64,000 bases of DNA, from assembly GCA_016717705.1 (NCBI GenBank), contig JADKFD010000020.1, forward strand, positions 1 to 64,000, read 5' to 3'. Shown piece after piece: positions 36,871 through 45,525 of this stretch. Each line of letters starts with the position of its first letter. The first letter of the stretch is position 1. The translations under genes were made by a program, and so were the position numbers. This DNA is from Rhodanobacteraceae bacterium. GTDB lineage: Bacteria; Pseudomonadota; Gammaproteobacteria; Xanthomonadales; SZUA-5. A model generated the notes under the pieces. That model was not told where the DNA came from. It was given only the letters and a program-made list of their open reading frames with translations, and made no database searches.

Positions 36871-37500
36871 TCAGCGCGTGGCCGTCTCACTGCCCTCGGC
36901 AGTTCCCGGGTAACGCCAGATCCCGTTGAGGCTGCCGTCCTTGCCCACTCGATAGAGCACCACGCCGCACGCGCCCTTGCCCCAGGCTACTGCGGCGTAG
37001 CCATCCTTCTCGATACCGAAGCCCTCGGCGTTGCTGCCGGTGCGCCAGGAGAAGCGCAGCACGCCGTCGGTCTTGGCGACGCTCAGGCCACCCTTGTACG
37101 GCTTGCCATCGGGATTGCTGCCGTTGACCACGTAGTCTCCCGCCAGGCCCTTGGTGGTACCGACGCCGGGCGTCGCCGTTTCCTTGCCGACCACGCCGCC
37201 CTGGGGGCCGGTCCATTGGCCATCGAGCCCGCCTTCGGCACTGATCCGGTAACCGGCAACCGCGCAGCCTTCGCCGACCGCGACCGCCAGCGCGTCGCCG
37301 ACCACAAGGCCAACACCGGTCGATATGCCGCCCGAGTTCCAGGTCAAGCCATAGGCCGCGCCGGCCTTGGCGATCACCAGCGTGCCCTGATAACCCTTGC
37401 CGTCCGGGTTGCCGCCTTTGACCGTGTAGTTCCCGGCGAGGTCCGCGGCGAAGATCGAAGTTGAAGTCAACGCTGCCAACAGGGTAGCGATAAGGCGCAT
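36871..37500 (-). CDS. Exported protein with tandem duplicated domain
   Basis: A 209-residue protein with a clear signal peptide (MRLIATLLAALTSTSIFAAD). The mature chain is two copies of a domain of about 95 residues: each opens LAG-x-Y-x-V-x-G-x-NPDGK-x-Y-x-G, continues with a Y/F-x-W-x-[ST]-G strand, an L/Y-A-V-A-x-G-x-G-C motif and an S/G-L-[DN]-G-x-W turn, and ends with SETATR or KETATP. The family is not known to me by function; such repeats suggest a periplasmic or surface beta protein. The ATG at 37500 begins the signal peptide. Confidence 0.8.
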   Translation of the reverse strand: MRLIATLLAALTSTSIFAADLAGNYTVKGGNPDGKGYQGTLVIAKAGAAYGLTWNSGGISTGVGLVVGDALAVAVGEGCAVAGYRISAEGGLDGQWTGPQGGVVGKETATPGVGTTKGLAGDYVVNGSNPDGKPYKGGLSVAKTDGVLRFSWRTGSNAEGFGIEKDGYAAVAWGKGACGVVLYRVGKDGSLNGIWRYPGTAEGSETATR

Positions 37501-37543
37501 GGCGTGCTCCGCAAATGGATTGGGGCAAGCATCCGGCAGCGGG

Positions 37544-37975
37544 TCAGCGGAGTCCAGCGGCAGCACGTGGCGTAGCGTGCTGTTCCGGCAAGGTCAGGGT
37601 GGCCAGCGGCGGGCGTCCGGCACGCAACAGACGGTGGTGGCGACGCGGCCAGCGCGCGTTGCCGAGCACTTCGATGTCGCGCCATGGAATACGCAATGCC
37701 GGGTGTCCGATTCGGAACGGTGCTGATACGTCGAGATACAGGTACTGATCAGTGGTGGCGATCTTGAGGACGTGGTTGTAGCCGACCCAGCCGATCATGC
37801 CGCTGATGCCGGCAATCGCCGACGCCGGAATCGGGCGCGGATGGGCGTAACGCGAAGCCAGCGCGCGCCAGCCTCCGGTCAGCGCGAGAATCCACATGAC
37901 GCCGAACCAGATCGTGGCGAAGGCGATCGGGAACAGCACGACGATCATCACGGTCAGCAGGATCGATTCGTCCAT
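37544..37975 (-). CDS. Hypothetical membrane protein
   Basis: A 143-residue protein with one strong N-terminal transmembrane helix (about residues 6-33, LLTVMIVVLFPIAFATIWFG) and perhaps a second (about 50-70). The remainder contains YLYLDVSAPFRIGHPALRIP followed by WRDIEVL, a pattern seen in small conserved membrane proteins where a PH-like strand pair follows the helix. Function unknown. The final 20 residues are basic and may be frameshifted. It precedes the tandem-domain protein by 44 bases on the same strand and may share its transcript. Confidence 0.65.
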   Translation of the reverse strand: MDESILLTVMIVVLFPIAFATIWFGVMWILALTGGWRALASRYAHPRPIPASAIAGISGMIGWVGYNHVLKIATTDQYLYLDVSAPFRIGHPALRIPWRDIEVLGNARWPRRHHRLLRAGRPPLATLTLPEQHATPRAAAGLR

Positions 37976-37996
37976 CGGTGCGGCGTCCGTAGTCTG

Positions 37997-38110
37997 TAGG
38001 GCGGATCCGCCGCAGGCGAATCCGCCGATAAGATGTGCGGCGAGTCCGCCGACAAGCTATGCGGCGAGCCCGACGGCGGATTCCCGGCCTTTGGCCGGGT
38101 ATCCGCCCTA
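37997..38110. repeat. Intergenic inverted repeat, TAGGGCGGAT arms
   Basis: Ten-base perfect outer arms (TAGGGCGGAT at 37997 and ATCCGCCCTA ending at 38110) enclose three degenerate units of AATCCGCCGA-AA-TGTGCGGCGA type and a hairpin GGCCTTTGGCC. Confidence 0.75.
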
Positions 38111-38130
38111 CCGTGCAATGCCGATCAACC

Positions 38131-39903
38131 TCAGATCACATCCCACGGATAGGCGCCGCTCTCCAGCATGAAGCCGGCCAGGGCATCGCGCTCGTCGTCC
38201 TCGTTGCGCCCCATCGAGCGCACGTTGCGGGCCATGCGCCGCTTGGCCTGCTGGGCGAAGATCGCGGCGATGGTCACCGCCTGCTGGCCGTTCTTCGGGT
38301 CCGACTTGCTCAAGCTGTCGGCGCGCGCCAGGGTGCACAGACCAACGAACAAATCGATGGTCAGGTCGGCCACGCGCTTGAGCTGGTATTGCTCGTCGGC
38401 GATCTTCTTGCCGTGCATGCGCAGCAGCGCGTCGCCCGCCTTGGACAATTCGACGACGTACTTCTCGTAAACCAGCGCGGCCACTTTCAGGCGCGGATCG
38501 AGCTTGGACAGGATCTTGTCGTTGCCAAAGCCGGTGCTCTGCCGCAGCCGCTTGCCGGCGTAGCCCGAGAGCACGCCGAAACCCTTGATCGGGTTGTTGA
38601 AGATGGCGCCGACGGCGTTCTTCAGTTCGCCCAGCGAGGAGCCGACGTCCTTCAGGCCCGACAGCGCGATGTACAGGCGCAGGATCTCGTTGGTGCCCTC
38701 GAAGATCGACAGGATGCGGCTGTCGCGCGCGACCTGCTCGTAGGGGAATTCCTTCATGAAGCCGTTGCCGGCGGCGATCTGCAGCGCCTCGTAGGCGCAG
38801 CGCTGGATGGCTTCCGACGCGAAGACCTTGCTGATTGCCGCTTCCAGCGAATAGTCGTCGCAACCGGAGTCGATGTAATGCGCAACCATCCACACCGCGC
38901 TTTCGGCGGCGAAGCAGTCGATCGACATCTGCGCGATCTTCTCGCGCACCAAGCCGTATTCGGCGATTGGCTTGCCGAACTGCTTGCGATCCTTGGCCTG
39001 CGCCGTGGCCAGCTGGATCAGCGTCTTCATGCCGCCGACAGCGCCGCCGCCAAGGCCGGTGCGGCCGTTGTTCAAGATGCCCATCGCGACCTTGAAGCCC
39101 TTGCCCTCGCCGCCGAGCACATTCTCGGCCGGCACGATGACGTCCTGGAAGGCGACGGTGGTGGTCGACGAGGCGCGGATGCCCATCTTGTCCTCATGCG
39201 GACCGTGGCTGACGCCCGGCCACGCCGCTTCGACGATGAAGGCGGTCATCTTGCCTTCCGGCGAATCGGTCTTGGCGAACACCGTGTAGAGCTGGGCGAT
39301 GCCGCCGTTGGTGATCCAGATCTTCTCGCCGTTAAGGATCCAGCTGCCGTCGGGCTGCTTGCGCGCGGAGGTGCGGATGGAGGCCGCATCCGAGCCCGCA
39401 CCCGATTCCGTCAGGCAGAACGCCGCGATCATCTCGCCGGAGGCCAGTTTGGGCAGATAGCGCGCCTTCTGCTCGTCGTTGCCGGACAGCAAGATGCCCT
39501 TCATGCCGATCGACGAGTGCGCGCCGATGGTCAGCGATACCGAGCTGTCGTGGCGGCTGGTCTGCGACAGCACGCGCGCATAGCCGGCGTTGGAGAGGCC
39601 GAGCCCGCCATGTTCCTCGGGAATGATCAGCCCGAAAAGGCCCATGTCGCGCAAGGACTGGATGAACTCGGCCGGCTGATGCGCTTCCTTGTCCCACTTC
39701 TTGAGGTCCGCATGCTGCGGCGCCAGGAAGTCGTCGATGGAGTCGGTCATCATCCCCAGCAGTTCGCGATCACGCTCGCACATGGTCGGGTAGGGGAACA
39801 GGTTCTCTTCGAGAATCTCGCCGAAAAACAAGTTCTTGGCGGCGCTCTGGTCGGTGCGCAGGGTGGCTTCGACAGGCGTTGCACGCTCGCTGGTTTCGCT
39901 CAT
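38131..39903 (-). CDS. Acyl-CoA dehydrogenase, long (VLCAD/ACAD9-like) form
   Basis: FAD-dependent enzyme for the first step of fatty acid beta-oxidation. The 590-residue chain has the classic domain (about 40-420) with CLTESGAGSDAASIRT, GEKIWITNG, RKQFGKPIAEYG and the catalytic base E402 in FEGTNEIL, plus a C-terminal helical extension of about 170 residues as in very-long-chain dehydrogenases. ATG 39903 (MSETSERATP) gives a normal length. Single gene; it ends by the usual ...GAYPWDVI. Substrate length (long chain) is inferred from the architecture. Together with the WS/DGAT gene it points to active lipid metabolism. Confidence 0.93.
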   Translation of the reverse strand: MSETSERATPVEATLRTDQSAAKNLFFGEILEENLFPYPTMCERDRELLGMMTDSIDDFLAPQHADLKKWDKEAHQPAEFIQSLRDMGLFGLIIPEEHGGLGLSNAGYARVLSQTSRHDSSVSLTIGAHSSIGMKGILLSGNDEQKARYLPKLASGEMIAAFCLTESGAGSDAASIRTSARKQPDGSWILNGEKIWITNGGIAQLYTVFAKTDSPEGKMTAFIVEAAWPGVSHGPHEDKMGIRASSTTTVAFQDVIVPAENVLGGEGKGFKVAMGILNNGRTGLGGGAVGGMKTLIQLATAQAKDRKQFGKPIAEYGLVREKIAQMSIDCFAAESAVWMVAHYIDSGCDDYSLEAAISKVFASEAIQRCAYEALQIAAGNGFMKEFPYEQVARDSRILSIFEGTNEILRLYIALSGLKDVGSSLGELKNAVGAIFNNPIKGFGVLSGYAGKRLRQSTGFGNDKILSKLDPRLKVAALVYEKYVVELSKAGDALLRMHGKKIADEQYQLKRVADLTIDLFVGLCTLARADSLSKSDPKNGQQAVTIAAIFAQQAKRRMARNVRSMGRNEDDERDALAGFMLESGAYPWDVI

Positions 39904-40026
39904 GGCAGGCTCCCTCTCTAGCCTCTGTGGATTCCCCGAGTGTCAACCGGATTGAGCGAGCGAGCAAGCCTCCGCGGTCATGGTGGGGAGAGCATTTGCT
40001 CAGCGGATGCCACGCCAGACGCGCCT

Positions 40027-40210
40027 TGGTAGGCCGGTGTATCGCGTAGCGATTCACCGGCTGGGCCTCGTGGCAAGCACCCGGTGAACGCGCTGACGCG
40101 CGTACATCGGGCTACCGGGCTTTGGTAGGCCGTTGTATCGCGCAGCGATTCAGCGGCGGGGCTTGCGGCAAGCACCCGGTGAACGCGCTGACGCGCGTAC
40201 ATCGGGCTAC
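40027..40210. repeat. Direct pair of about 88-bp intergenic repeats
   Basis: Two copies, 40027-40115 and 40124-40210, each starting GGTAGGCCG and ending CGCGCGTACATCGGGCTAC, with GGCAAGCACCCGGTGAACGC inside. A reverse-complement relative is at 13800-13945. The second copy reaches the roxA stop codon. Confidence 0.85.
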
Positions 40211-41385
40211 GAAAAGCTGATCCAGCCGCGGCGAACGAGATCCACAACTTGGGCGTGCTCGGTTTCCGACCACGCCGCCCACTGCGCTGCGTCGATGACG
40301 CCGTCGAATGCGGTGCACGTGCAGGCCACTGCCAGGCTGGTGCGCAGGGTCTCGCCATCGCCATGCAACAGCGCGACCTCACCGTCGCGGCTGAAATTGA
40401 GGCGCACGCTGGGCGACGGCGTCAGGGCGTCGCCGCGCGCCAGGCGTTTTTCGATCTGGGCGACGCTGATCCGCTTGGGTGCCGGTCGTTCGGCGGCGCG
40501 ATAGACCGACAGGAAGCGCCCGAACCACGCTGCCATCGCCGAATCGTCCAGCGCCAGCGCCGCCTGCAATGTGGTGCGCGCGCGACGCACGGCGTCGGCG
40601 TCGATTTCGGCCGGATTTGCGGGCAGGCTCAGGTCCGGATCGGCGTAGCGCAAGGCCTCGTCCAGATCCAGCGCGTTGTGCGCGGCGAATGCCGCCAGCA
40701 TCTCGCCGGCACTCGGCGCGCGCATGCCGATCGACAGGGTCAGGCATTCATCTTCGGCGACACCAAAATGCGGCACGCCGGGCGGCAGGTAGAGCATGTC
40801 GCCAGGCCCCAGCAGCCAATCGTGGCTGGCGTCGAAGTGCTTGAGCAGGCAGATCGGCGCATCTTCGCGAAATGCCAAGGGCGGATTGGGCCGCGCATCG
40901 ATCTGCCAGCGTCGGTGGCCGATGCCCTGCAGCAGAAACACGTCGTACTGATCGACATGCGCGCCGACCGAGCCGCCTGGCACCGCATAGCTGATCATGA
41001 CGTCGTCGACGCGCCAGCGCGGCAGGAAGTCCACCCGGCGCAGCAGGGCGCGTACCTCCGGGTCCCAGCGGTCAACGTCCTGCACCAGCAGCGTCCAGTC
41101 GCGCTTGGGCAGCGTCGCGAAGTGCTGTTCGGCAAACGGACCGTTCTCCAGATGCCAGCGGTCACGGCGGCGATCGAAGCGGACGATGCGCCCGAGCGTG
41201 CCCTCGATGCACGACAGCCCGGCAAGATCGTCGGGGTTCAACGGGCATTCGAAACCATCGGCTGCGGCGCGGATCAGCAGTGGCCGCTTTTGCCAGTAGT
41301 CGCGCAGGAAGGTACCCGGCTGCATCCCCAGCGGCAGACGCGCACTGGCGCGCACTTCGATCGGCAGATCGTTGTTGCGCTTCAT
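40207..41385 (-). CDS. roxA: Ribosomal oxygenase (YcfD/RoxA), 50S L16 arginine hydroxylase
   Basis: JmjC-type 2-oxoglutarate/Fe(II) oxygenase that hydroxylates an arginine of ribosomal protein L16. The 392-residue protein has the metal triad H143-x-D145 (SVGAHVDQYDVFLLQG) and H206 (PPGVPHFGVAED), and the typical MQPGTFLRDYWQKRPLLIR opening, followed by the dimerisation and winged-helix region. The ATG at 41385 overlaps the purB stop (ATGA). The purB-roxA neighbourhood is common in gammaproteobacteria. The 3' end abuts repeat copy 40124-40210. Confidence 0.92.
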   Translation of the reverse strand: MKRNNDLPIEVRASARLPLGMQPGTFLRDYWQKRPLLIRAAADGFECPLNPDDLAGLSCIEGTLGRIVRFDRRRDRWHLENGPFAEQHFATLPKRDWTLLVQDVDRWDPEVRALLRRVDFLPRWRVDDVMISYAVPGGSVGAHVDQYDVFLLQGIGHRRWQIDARPNPPLAFREDAPICLLKHFDASHDWLLGPGDMLYLPPGVPHFGVAEDECLTLSIGMRAPSAGEMLAAFAAHNALDLDEALRYADPDLSLPANPAEIDADAVRRARTTLQAALALDDSAMAAWFGRFLSVYRAAERPAPKRISVAQIEKRLARGDALTPSPSVRLNFSRDGEVALLHGDGETLRTSLAVACTCTAFDGVIDAAQWAAWSETEHAQVVDLVRRGWISFS

Positions 41386-42746
41386 GAGCGTCGCGCCAGT
41401 TCGCCAGCGAGGCCGATGTAGCGGGCGGGCGTCAGCTCCAGCAGGCGCTGGCGCACGTCTGCCGGCAGTTCGACCAGGCTTTCGACGAAGCTGTGCATGG
41501 ACGCGGCGTCGATGCGCGCGCCGCGCGTCAAGGCCTTGAGGCGTTCGTACGGTTCCGGCAGGCCGTAGCGACGCATGACCGTCTGCACCGCCTCTCCGAG
41601 CACTTCCCAGGCCTGATCCAGATCGTCGCCCACGCGCACCGGATCGGCCCGCAGCTTGGTCAGGCCGCGTTCCAGCGAGCGCAGTCCCACCAGCAGATAG
41701 CCAAAGGCGCTGCCCAGGCTGCGCAGCACGGTGGAATCGGTCAGGTCGCGCTGGAAGCGGCTGATCGGCAGTTTTTCGGCGAAGTGTCCGAACAGCGCAT
41801 TGGCCAGGCCAAAATTGCCTTCGGCATTCTCGAAGTCGATCGGGTTGATCTTGTGCGGCATGGTCGAGGAGCCCACTTCGCCTTCTATGCGTGCCTGGCG
41901 GAAATAGCCGAGCGAGACATAGCCCCAGATGTCGCGGCACAGATCGATCAGGATGGTGCCCAGGCGGCGGCAGATATCGCTGAGCTCGGCGACGAAATCG
42001 TGCGGCTCGATCTGCGTGGTGTGCTCGTTCCAGGTCAGGCCCAGCGACTCGACGAAGGCGCGCGCCAGCGCCGGCCAGTCGACCTCGGGATAGGCGATGA
42101 CGTGGGCGTTGTAGTTGCCGACCGCGCCGTTGATCTTGCCCAGCAGCGGCTGCGCCTCCAATTGCCGGAACTGGCGTTCGATGCGCGCGATGACGTTGCG
42201 CAGTTCCTTGCCCAGCGTGGTCGGCGAGGCGGTCTGGCCATGGGTGCGCGACAGCATCGCCAGATCGGCGCTCTCGTTGGCCAGGTGTCTGAGCGCGCCG
42301 AGAACTCGGGTCAGCGCCGCCACCATCACCGATTCGCGCGCATCCTTGAGCATCAGCGCGTAGGCGAGGTTGTTGATGTCCTCGCTGGTGCAGGCGAAAT
42401 GCACGAACTCGCTGACTGCCTTGAGTTCGGCATTGCCCAGCAGCTGACGCTTGATCCAGTACTCGACCGCCTTGACGTCGTGGTTGGTGGTCGATTCGAT
42501 CGCCTTGACCTCGGCGGCTGCCGCCTCATCGAAATTCTCCGCCAGGCCGCGCAGCAGCGCGATGGCGTCTGGCGACAGTTGCGGTACCTCGGTGATCGCC
42601 GGCTCGGCGGCGAGCGCCTCCAGCCAACGCAACTCGACCAGCACACGGCGGCGGATCAGGCCGGCCTCGCTGAAGATCGGTCGCAAGGGCTCGATCTGGC
42701 GTTGGTAGCGGCCGTCGAGCGGTGTCAGGGCGGTCAGGGCGGTCAT
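41382..42746 (-). CDS. purB: Adenylosuccinate lyase
   Basis: Cleaves adenylosuccinate and SAICAR in purine synthesis. 454 residues, fumarase/aspartase superfamily signature GSSTMPHKINPIDFEN, TSEDINNLAYALML, and SRTHGQTASPTTLGKEL with the active-site histidine. ATG 42746 (MTALTALTPLDGRYQ) gives the gammaproteobacterial long form. Its ATG overlaps the TGA of the upstream septoil-knot frame and its own stop overlaps roxA, so all three could be translationally coupled. The stop-start overlap upstream may be accidental. Confidence 0.96.
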   Translation of the reverse strand: MTALTALTPLDGRYQRQIEPLRPIFSEAGLIRRRVLVELRWLEALAAEPAITEVPQLSPDAIALLRGLAENFDEAAAAEVKAIESTTNHDVKAVEYWIKRQLLGNAELKAVSEFVHFACTSEDINNLAYALMLKDARESVMVAALTRVLGALRHLANESADLAMLSRTHGQTASPTTLGKELRNVIARIERQFRQLEAQPLLGKINGAVGNYNAHVIAYPEVDWPALARAFVESLGLTWNEHTTQIEPHDFVAELSDICRRLGTILIDLCRDIWGYVSLGYFRQARIEGEVGSSTMPHKINPIDFENAEGNFGLANALFGHFAEKLPISRFQRDLTDSTVLRSLGSAFGYLLVGLRSLERGLTKLRADPVRVGDDLDQAWEVLGEAVQTVMRRYGLPEPYERLKALTRGARIDAASMHSFVESLVELPADVRQRLLELTPARYIGLAGELARRS

Positions 42747-43231
42747 GGAAGTCTTCGGAGCGGGGTAGAGGGCGGCGATGATACGGCGGGATCTCGGTTT
42801 CGGTTTTCGGTGCGGCAAACGGCCGCGGCAAGCGGGCGCTGGAGGCCAGCGGGTGTTGGGGCGGTGTGGAGCGACGCGGCGTCGGACCGCGCGCGTCGCG
42901 ACGGCCAAGCCACAACACCAGACCATCTTCTCTGCACGCCCGGAAAGCTGCTGACGTACTTGATGGTGAAGTCCGGAAACGAATCGACGAACTGGATCTT
43001 GAAGTCCGGGAAACTCTCGACCATCTGCCACTTGCCCGGATCGTCGGGGAAGCTCTCGACGATCTGCACGTGCAGATCGGCGAAGGACTCGACGATCTTG
43101 ACCTTGTAGTCGGGAAAACTGTCGACCACCTGGATCTTGCCGTACAGCCTGGACAGGTCCGGTTTCTCGGCCCGGGCCACTCGCCCGGATGCCAGCGCCA
43201 ACGTGGCCAGCGCAGTCTGGGACAACCACAT
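42743..43231 (-). CDS. Exported protein with SFPD repeats; probable 7(1) septoil knot domain
   Basis: A 162-codon frame from ATG 43231. A signal-like start (MWLSQTALATLALASGRVAR, cleavage near ARA-EK) is followed by about 70 residues made of six near-identical strands: VVDSFPD, IVESFAD, IVESFPD, MVESFPD, FVDSFPD, YVSSFPG. This pattern matches, from memory, the small family (DUF6150) annotated as 7(1) septoil knot domain, whose fold is one of the most complex protein knots known. After SFPGVQRRW the remaining 50 or so residues look non-coding, so the real stop may be missing through a frameshift near 42930. Function unknown; periplasmic by the signal peptide. Confidence 0.72.
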   Translation of the reverse strand: MWLSQTALATLALASGRVARAEKPDLSRLYGKIQVVDSFPDYKVKIVESFADLHVQIVESFPDDPGKWQMVESFPDFKIQFVDSFPDFTIKYVSSFPGVQRRWSGVVAWPSRRARSDAASLHTAPTPAGLQRPLAAAVCRTENRNRDPAVSSPPSTPLRRLP

Positions 43232-43364
43232 TCGTCGATCGATCACGGCTGGGTTCCTCGGGTTGTGGGCGGCAGTACCCGCAGCATGATCCACGATGTG
43301 CTTGCGCGCGCTGAAGCAACCGGTGTCTGCTTGCCGCCTCCTGGCATTCACTTGGGATCTGTTC

Positions 43365-43859
43365 ATGTCGATGGCCCTTGGATTGACCCTGCTGGCTATG
43401 GCTGTCCCGGTCGGCGGAGAGTTGCAGCCGATCAGCATCCAGTATCACGGCGACAACGGTTCGCTGCCGCCACCGTATCGGCGTTCGACATCCATCAGTG
43501 TCGATGTTGAGGGCCGCGGCAGCCTGATCCGGCGCCACGGTTACGATCTCAGCGACCCCGCCCGGGCCTTCGAAGCGGACTTCGTGCTCAGCGTCGACCA
43601 GCGTCAGGCCTTTGCCCGCCGCGTGGATGAACTCGGCGCCTGGAAGCTGCGCTGGAAAGCGCAGTCGCGGCCACCGGTGGGCGGTCCCCTGGTGCATTTG
43701 CGCCTGACTTCGGGGGAACGGGTGATCGAGGTGCCCGCGTTCCCGGTGGCCAGTCAGCAGGCGCTGGCGGCAGAGCTGCGCGCAGCGGTGATCGCGCTGG
43801 TGCCCGAGTCGGTGGGCGCGGCGCGCGAGCGCTGGGAGCAGGGCGGCGACGCCGAATAA
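43365..43859 (+). CDS. Exported hypothetical protein
   Basis: A 164-residue protein with a signal peptide (MSMALGLTLLAMAVPVGGEL; ATG 43365 or 43371). The mature part has SIQYHGDNGSLPPPYRRS followed by a strand-rich segment and a conserved-looking GPLVHLRLTSGERVIEVP. Similar short exported proteins occur in xanthomonads but I cannot name a function. It is divergent from the septoil-knot gene (134 bp apart) and followed by the DUF3011 gene on the same strand. Confidence 0.6.
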   Translation: MSMALGLTLLAMAVPVGGELQPISIQYHGDNGSLPPPYRRSTSISVDVEGRGSLIRRHGYDLSDPARAFEADFVLSVDQRQAFARRVDELGAWKLRWKAQSRPPVGGPLVHLRLTSGERVIEVPAFPVASQQALAAELRAAVIALVPESVGAARERWEQGGDAE

Positions 43860-44001
43860 CGGCCGCGCGGTACCCGTGATCGTTTCCTGAAGGGCACTTT
43901 TCGCTGCCCGCGAATCGTCGACGTCGATTCAGCTTGCGCATTCAAGACTGTGCTCGCAGGCGACCGATCCCGGTCGGCAACCGCGAGTGGAGGGCAATGC
44001 G

Positions 44002-44523
44002 ATGCGCACTGGCAAATGCGAATGGCTGCTGTGGTGTTGTTTGTTGCTGTCGAGCAGCGCATTCGCCAATCACGGCTGGAACGATGGTCGCAGTTACGAC
44101 GAGGTGTTTCGCTGCGAGTCGCGCGACTTGCGTCCGAGTTATTGCCGTGCGGACATTCGCGGTCGCGTGATTCTGGTCGACCAGGTCAGCCGCAATCCGT
44201 GCATCGAAGGCCGCACCTGGGGCATCGATGGTCGCGGCATCTGGGTCAGCGAGGGTTGCCGGGGCAACTTCGCGATCGTCGATCGCCACGGGCGCGGTGG
44301 CGATCGCGGCTTGCCCGACCCGGCAATGACTGGCGGCCGCGCGGCAGCTATGCGATCGCTGCGAGTCGCGCGGCGATCTGCCGGCGTTGCCGGGAGGCGC
44401 GTGCGCAGCGCCTTGGAAATCCAGCGCCAGCTCAGCGTCGCCCGCTGCGACCGCCCACCTGGGGCAACCGTCGGCATTTGGGTGAATGGTGGGTGTCGAG
44501 CAGATTTCGTGGTCTACGATTGA
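44002..44523 (+). pseudogene. DUF3011-type exported protein, second domain frameshifted
   Basis: Signal peptide MRTGKCEWLLWCCLLLSSSA, then one intact DUF3011-like unit (residues about 37-85): FRCESRDLRPSYC, RVILVDQVSRNPC, RTWGIDGRGIWVSEGCRGNF. The second unit should repeat this: its beginning (RCESRGDL, near 44365) and middle lie in other frames, while its end (EIQRQLSVARC, GIWVNGGCRADF) is back in the first frame. At least two compensating indels are therefore needed. The domain is thought to be lectin-like and envelope-associated. GTG at 43987 would add five residues. Annotated function is unknown. Confidence 0.7.
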
Positions 44524-44642
44524 TCAATCCTGGGGGTTTGATGAGCAACGGCATCGCGCGACGGGAGCTGCCTCGCAAATCTCGTGGACGGTCCGCAAGC
44601 CTGCAGGAGCGCGCTGGCCGCGTTCTCCGGCATCAGCGACCT

Positions 44643-45421
44643 TCACCTCGCCCGCACCATCACATCCGATGCCGACATCTTCATGTGGTATTGGAAACGG
44701 TCCGGACGGTAACAGCTGATCAGGTAGTCGATCGGCCGGTTGCGCTGGTCCGAAGCGATGGCGTGACCTGCAGCAGGGGATCGCCGATGCGCACCACCAG
44801 GCGCTGCGCCAGCGTGCTGTCGGCGGCGATCGCGGTGATCACCTGATCGATTTCCTCCAGATGGATGCCCAGGCCGCGAAACAGATCGAGTCGCGTCTGG
44901 CGGTCTTCAGCGCCTCCGCGTCCAGGCCGGGGGCCGATCAGGATGGTCCAGCTGAGGTAATGCGCAAACGGCAAGCCCTCGCTCAGGCGCACGCGCACGG
45001 CGCGCTCGACCAGGGTGTCGTTGCTGATGCGCAAGGCTTCGGCGACCTGCGGTGGCGGTGTCACCCGGGCAAAGTCGATCAGGCGCACCTGGGTCTCGCG
45101 GCCCATCACCGCAAGGCTGTCGAGCATGTTGTCCAGCGGTGCGCGCAGCACCTTGGGCTCGTACTTGTAGGTGACGTGGGTGCCACGACCGCGGTGGCGC
45201 GAGACGAAACCCTCGGCCTCCAGATCGTCGAGCGCGCGCTTGACGGTGATCCGCGAGACGCTGAAGTAGGCGGCGATGTCCTTTTCCGCTGGCAACAAGG
45301 CGCCTTGGCGCAGGTCGCCGCCTTCGATCTTGCGCTTCACCACCAGATACAACTGGTGATACAAGGGCGCCGGTTGACCCGGTCGCAGGTTGGCGCGATC
45401 TTCGGCGTTGAACAGGCGCAT
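44643..45421 (-). pseudogene. GntR/HutC-family transcriptional regulator, frameshifted at the C terminus
   Basis: One-component regulator: an N-terminal GntR winged helix (about residues 15-85; PLYHQLYLVVKRKIEGG, LLPAEKDIAAYFSVSRITVK, RHRGRGTHVTY) and a C-terminal UTRA ligand-binding domain (about 95-235). The open frame stops at 44720 after GDPLLQVT, but a one-base deletion near 44764 explains this: the next frame continues DQRNRPIDYLISCYRP and RFQYHMKMSASDVM to a TGA at 44643-44645, giving about 259 residues. Divergent from mtnA with about 105 bp between them. Control of mtnA by a nucleoside- or sugar-derived ligand is a reasonable guess from position only. Confidence 0.85.
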
Positions 45422-45525
45422 GGCCAGCTGAACTCGTTACGCGGTCGATGACCCATACGCATCGATTGGGCCTAGCCGCGCTTGCGGCGGGCCGACTGCC
45501 TGACTCACCGGGTGAGCGAGGATTC

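Noticed and set aside
38035..39921. 628-codon plus-strand open frame opposite the acyl-CoA dehydrogenase
   Set aside because: High-GC antisense shadow of a clear enzyme gene; composition rich in Arg, Ala and Gly without domains.
41493..43109. 538-codon plus-strand open frame opposite purB
   Set aside because: Shadow of purB and the SFPD-repeat gene; the repeat pattern in it is only the complement of that gene.
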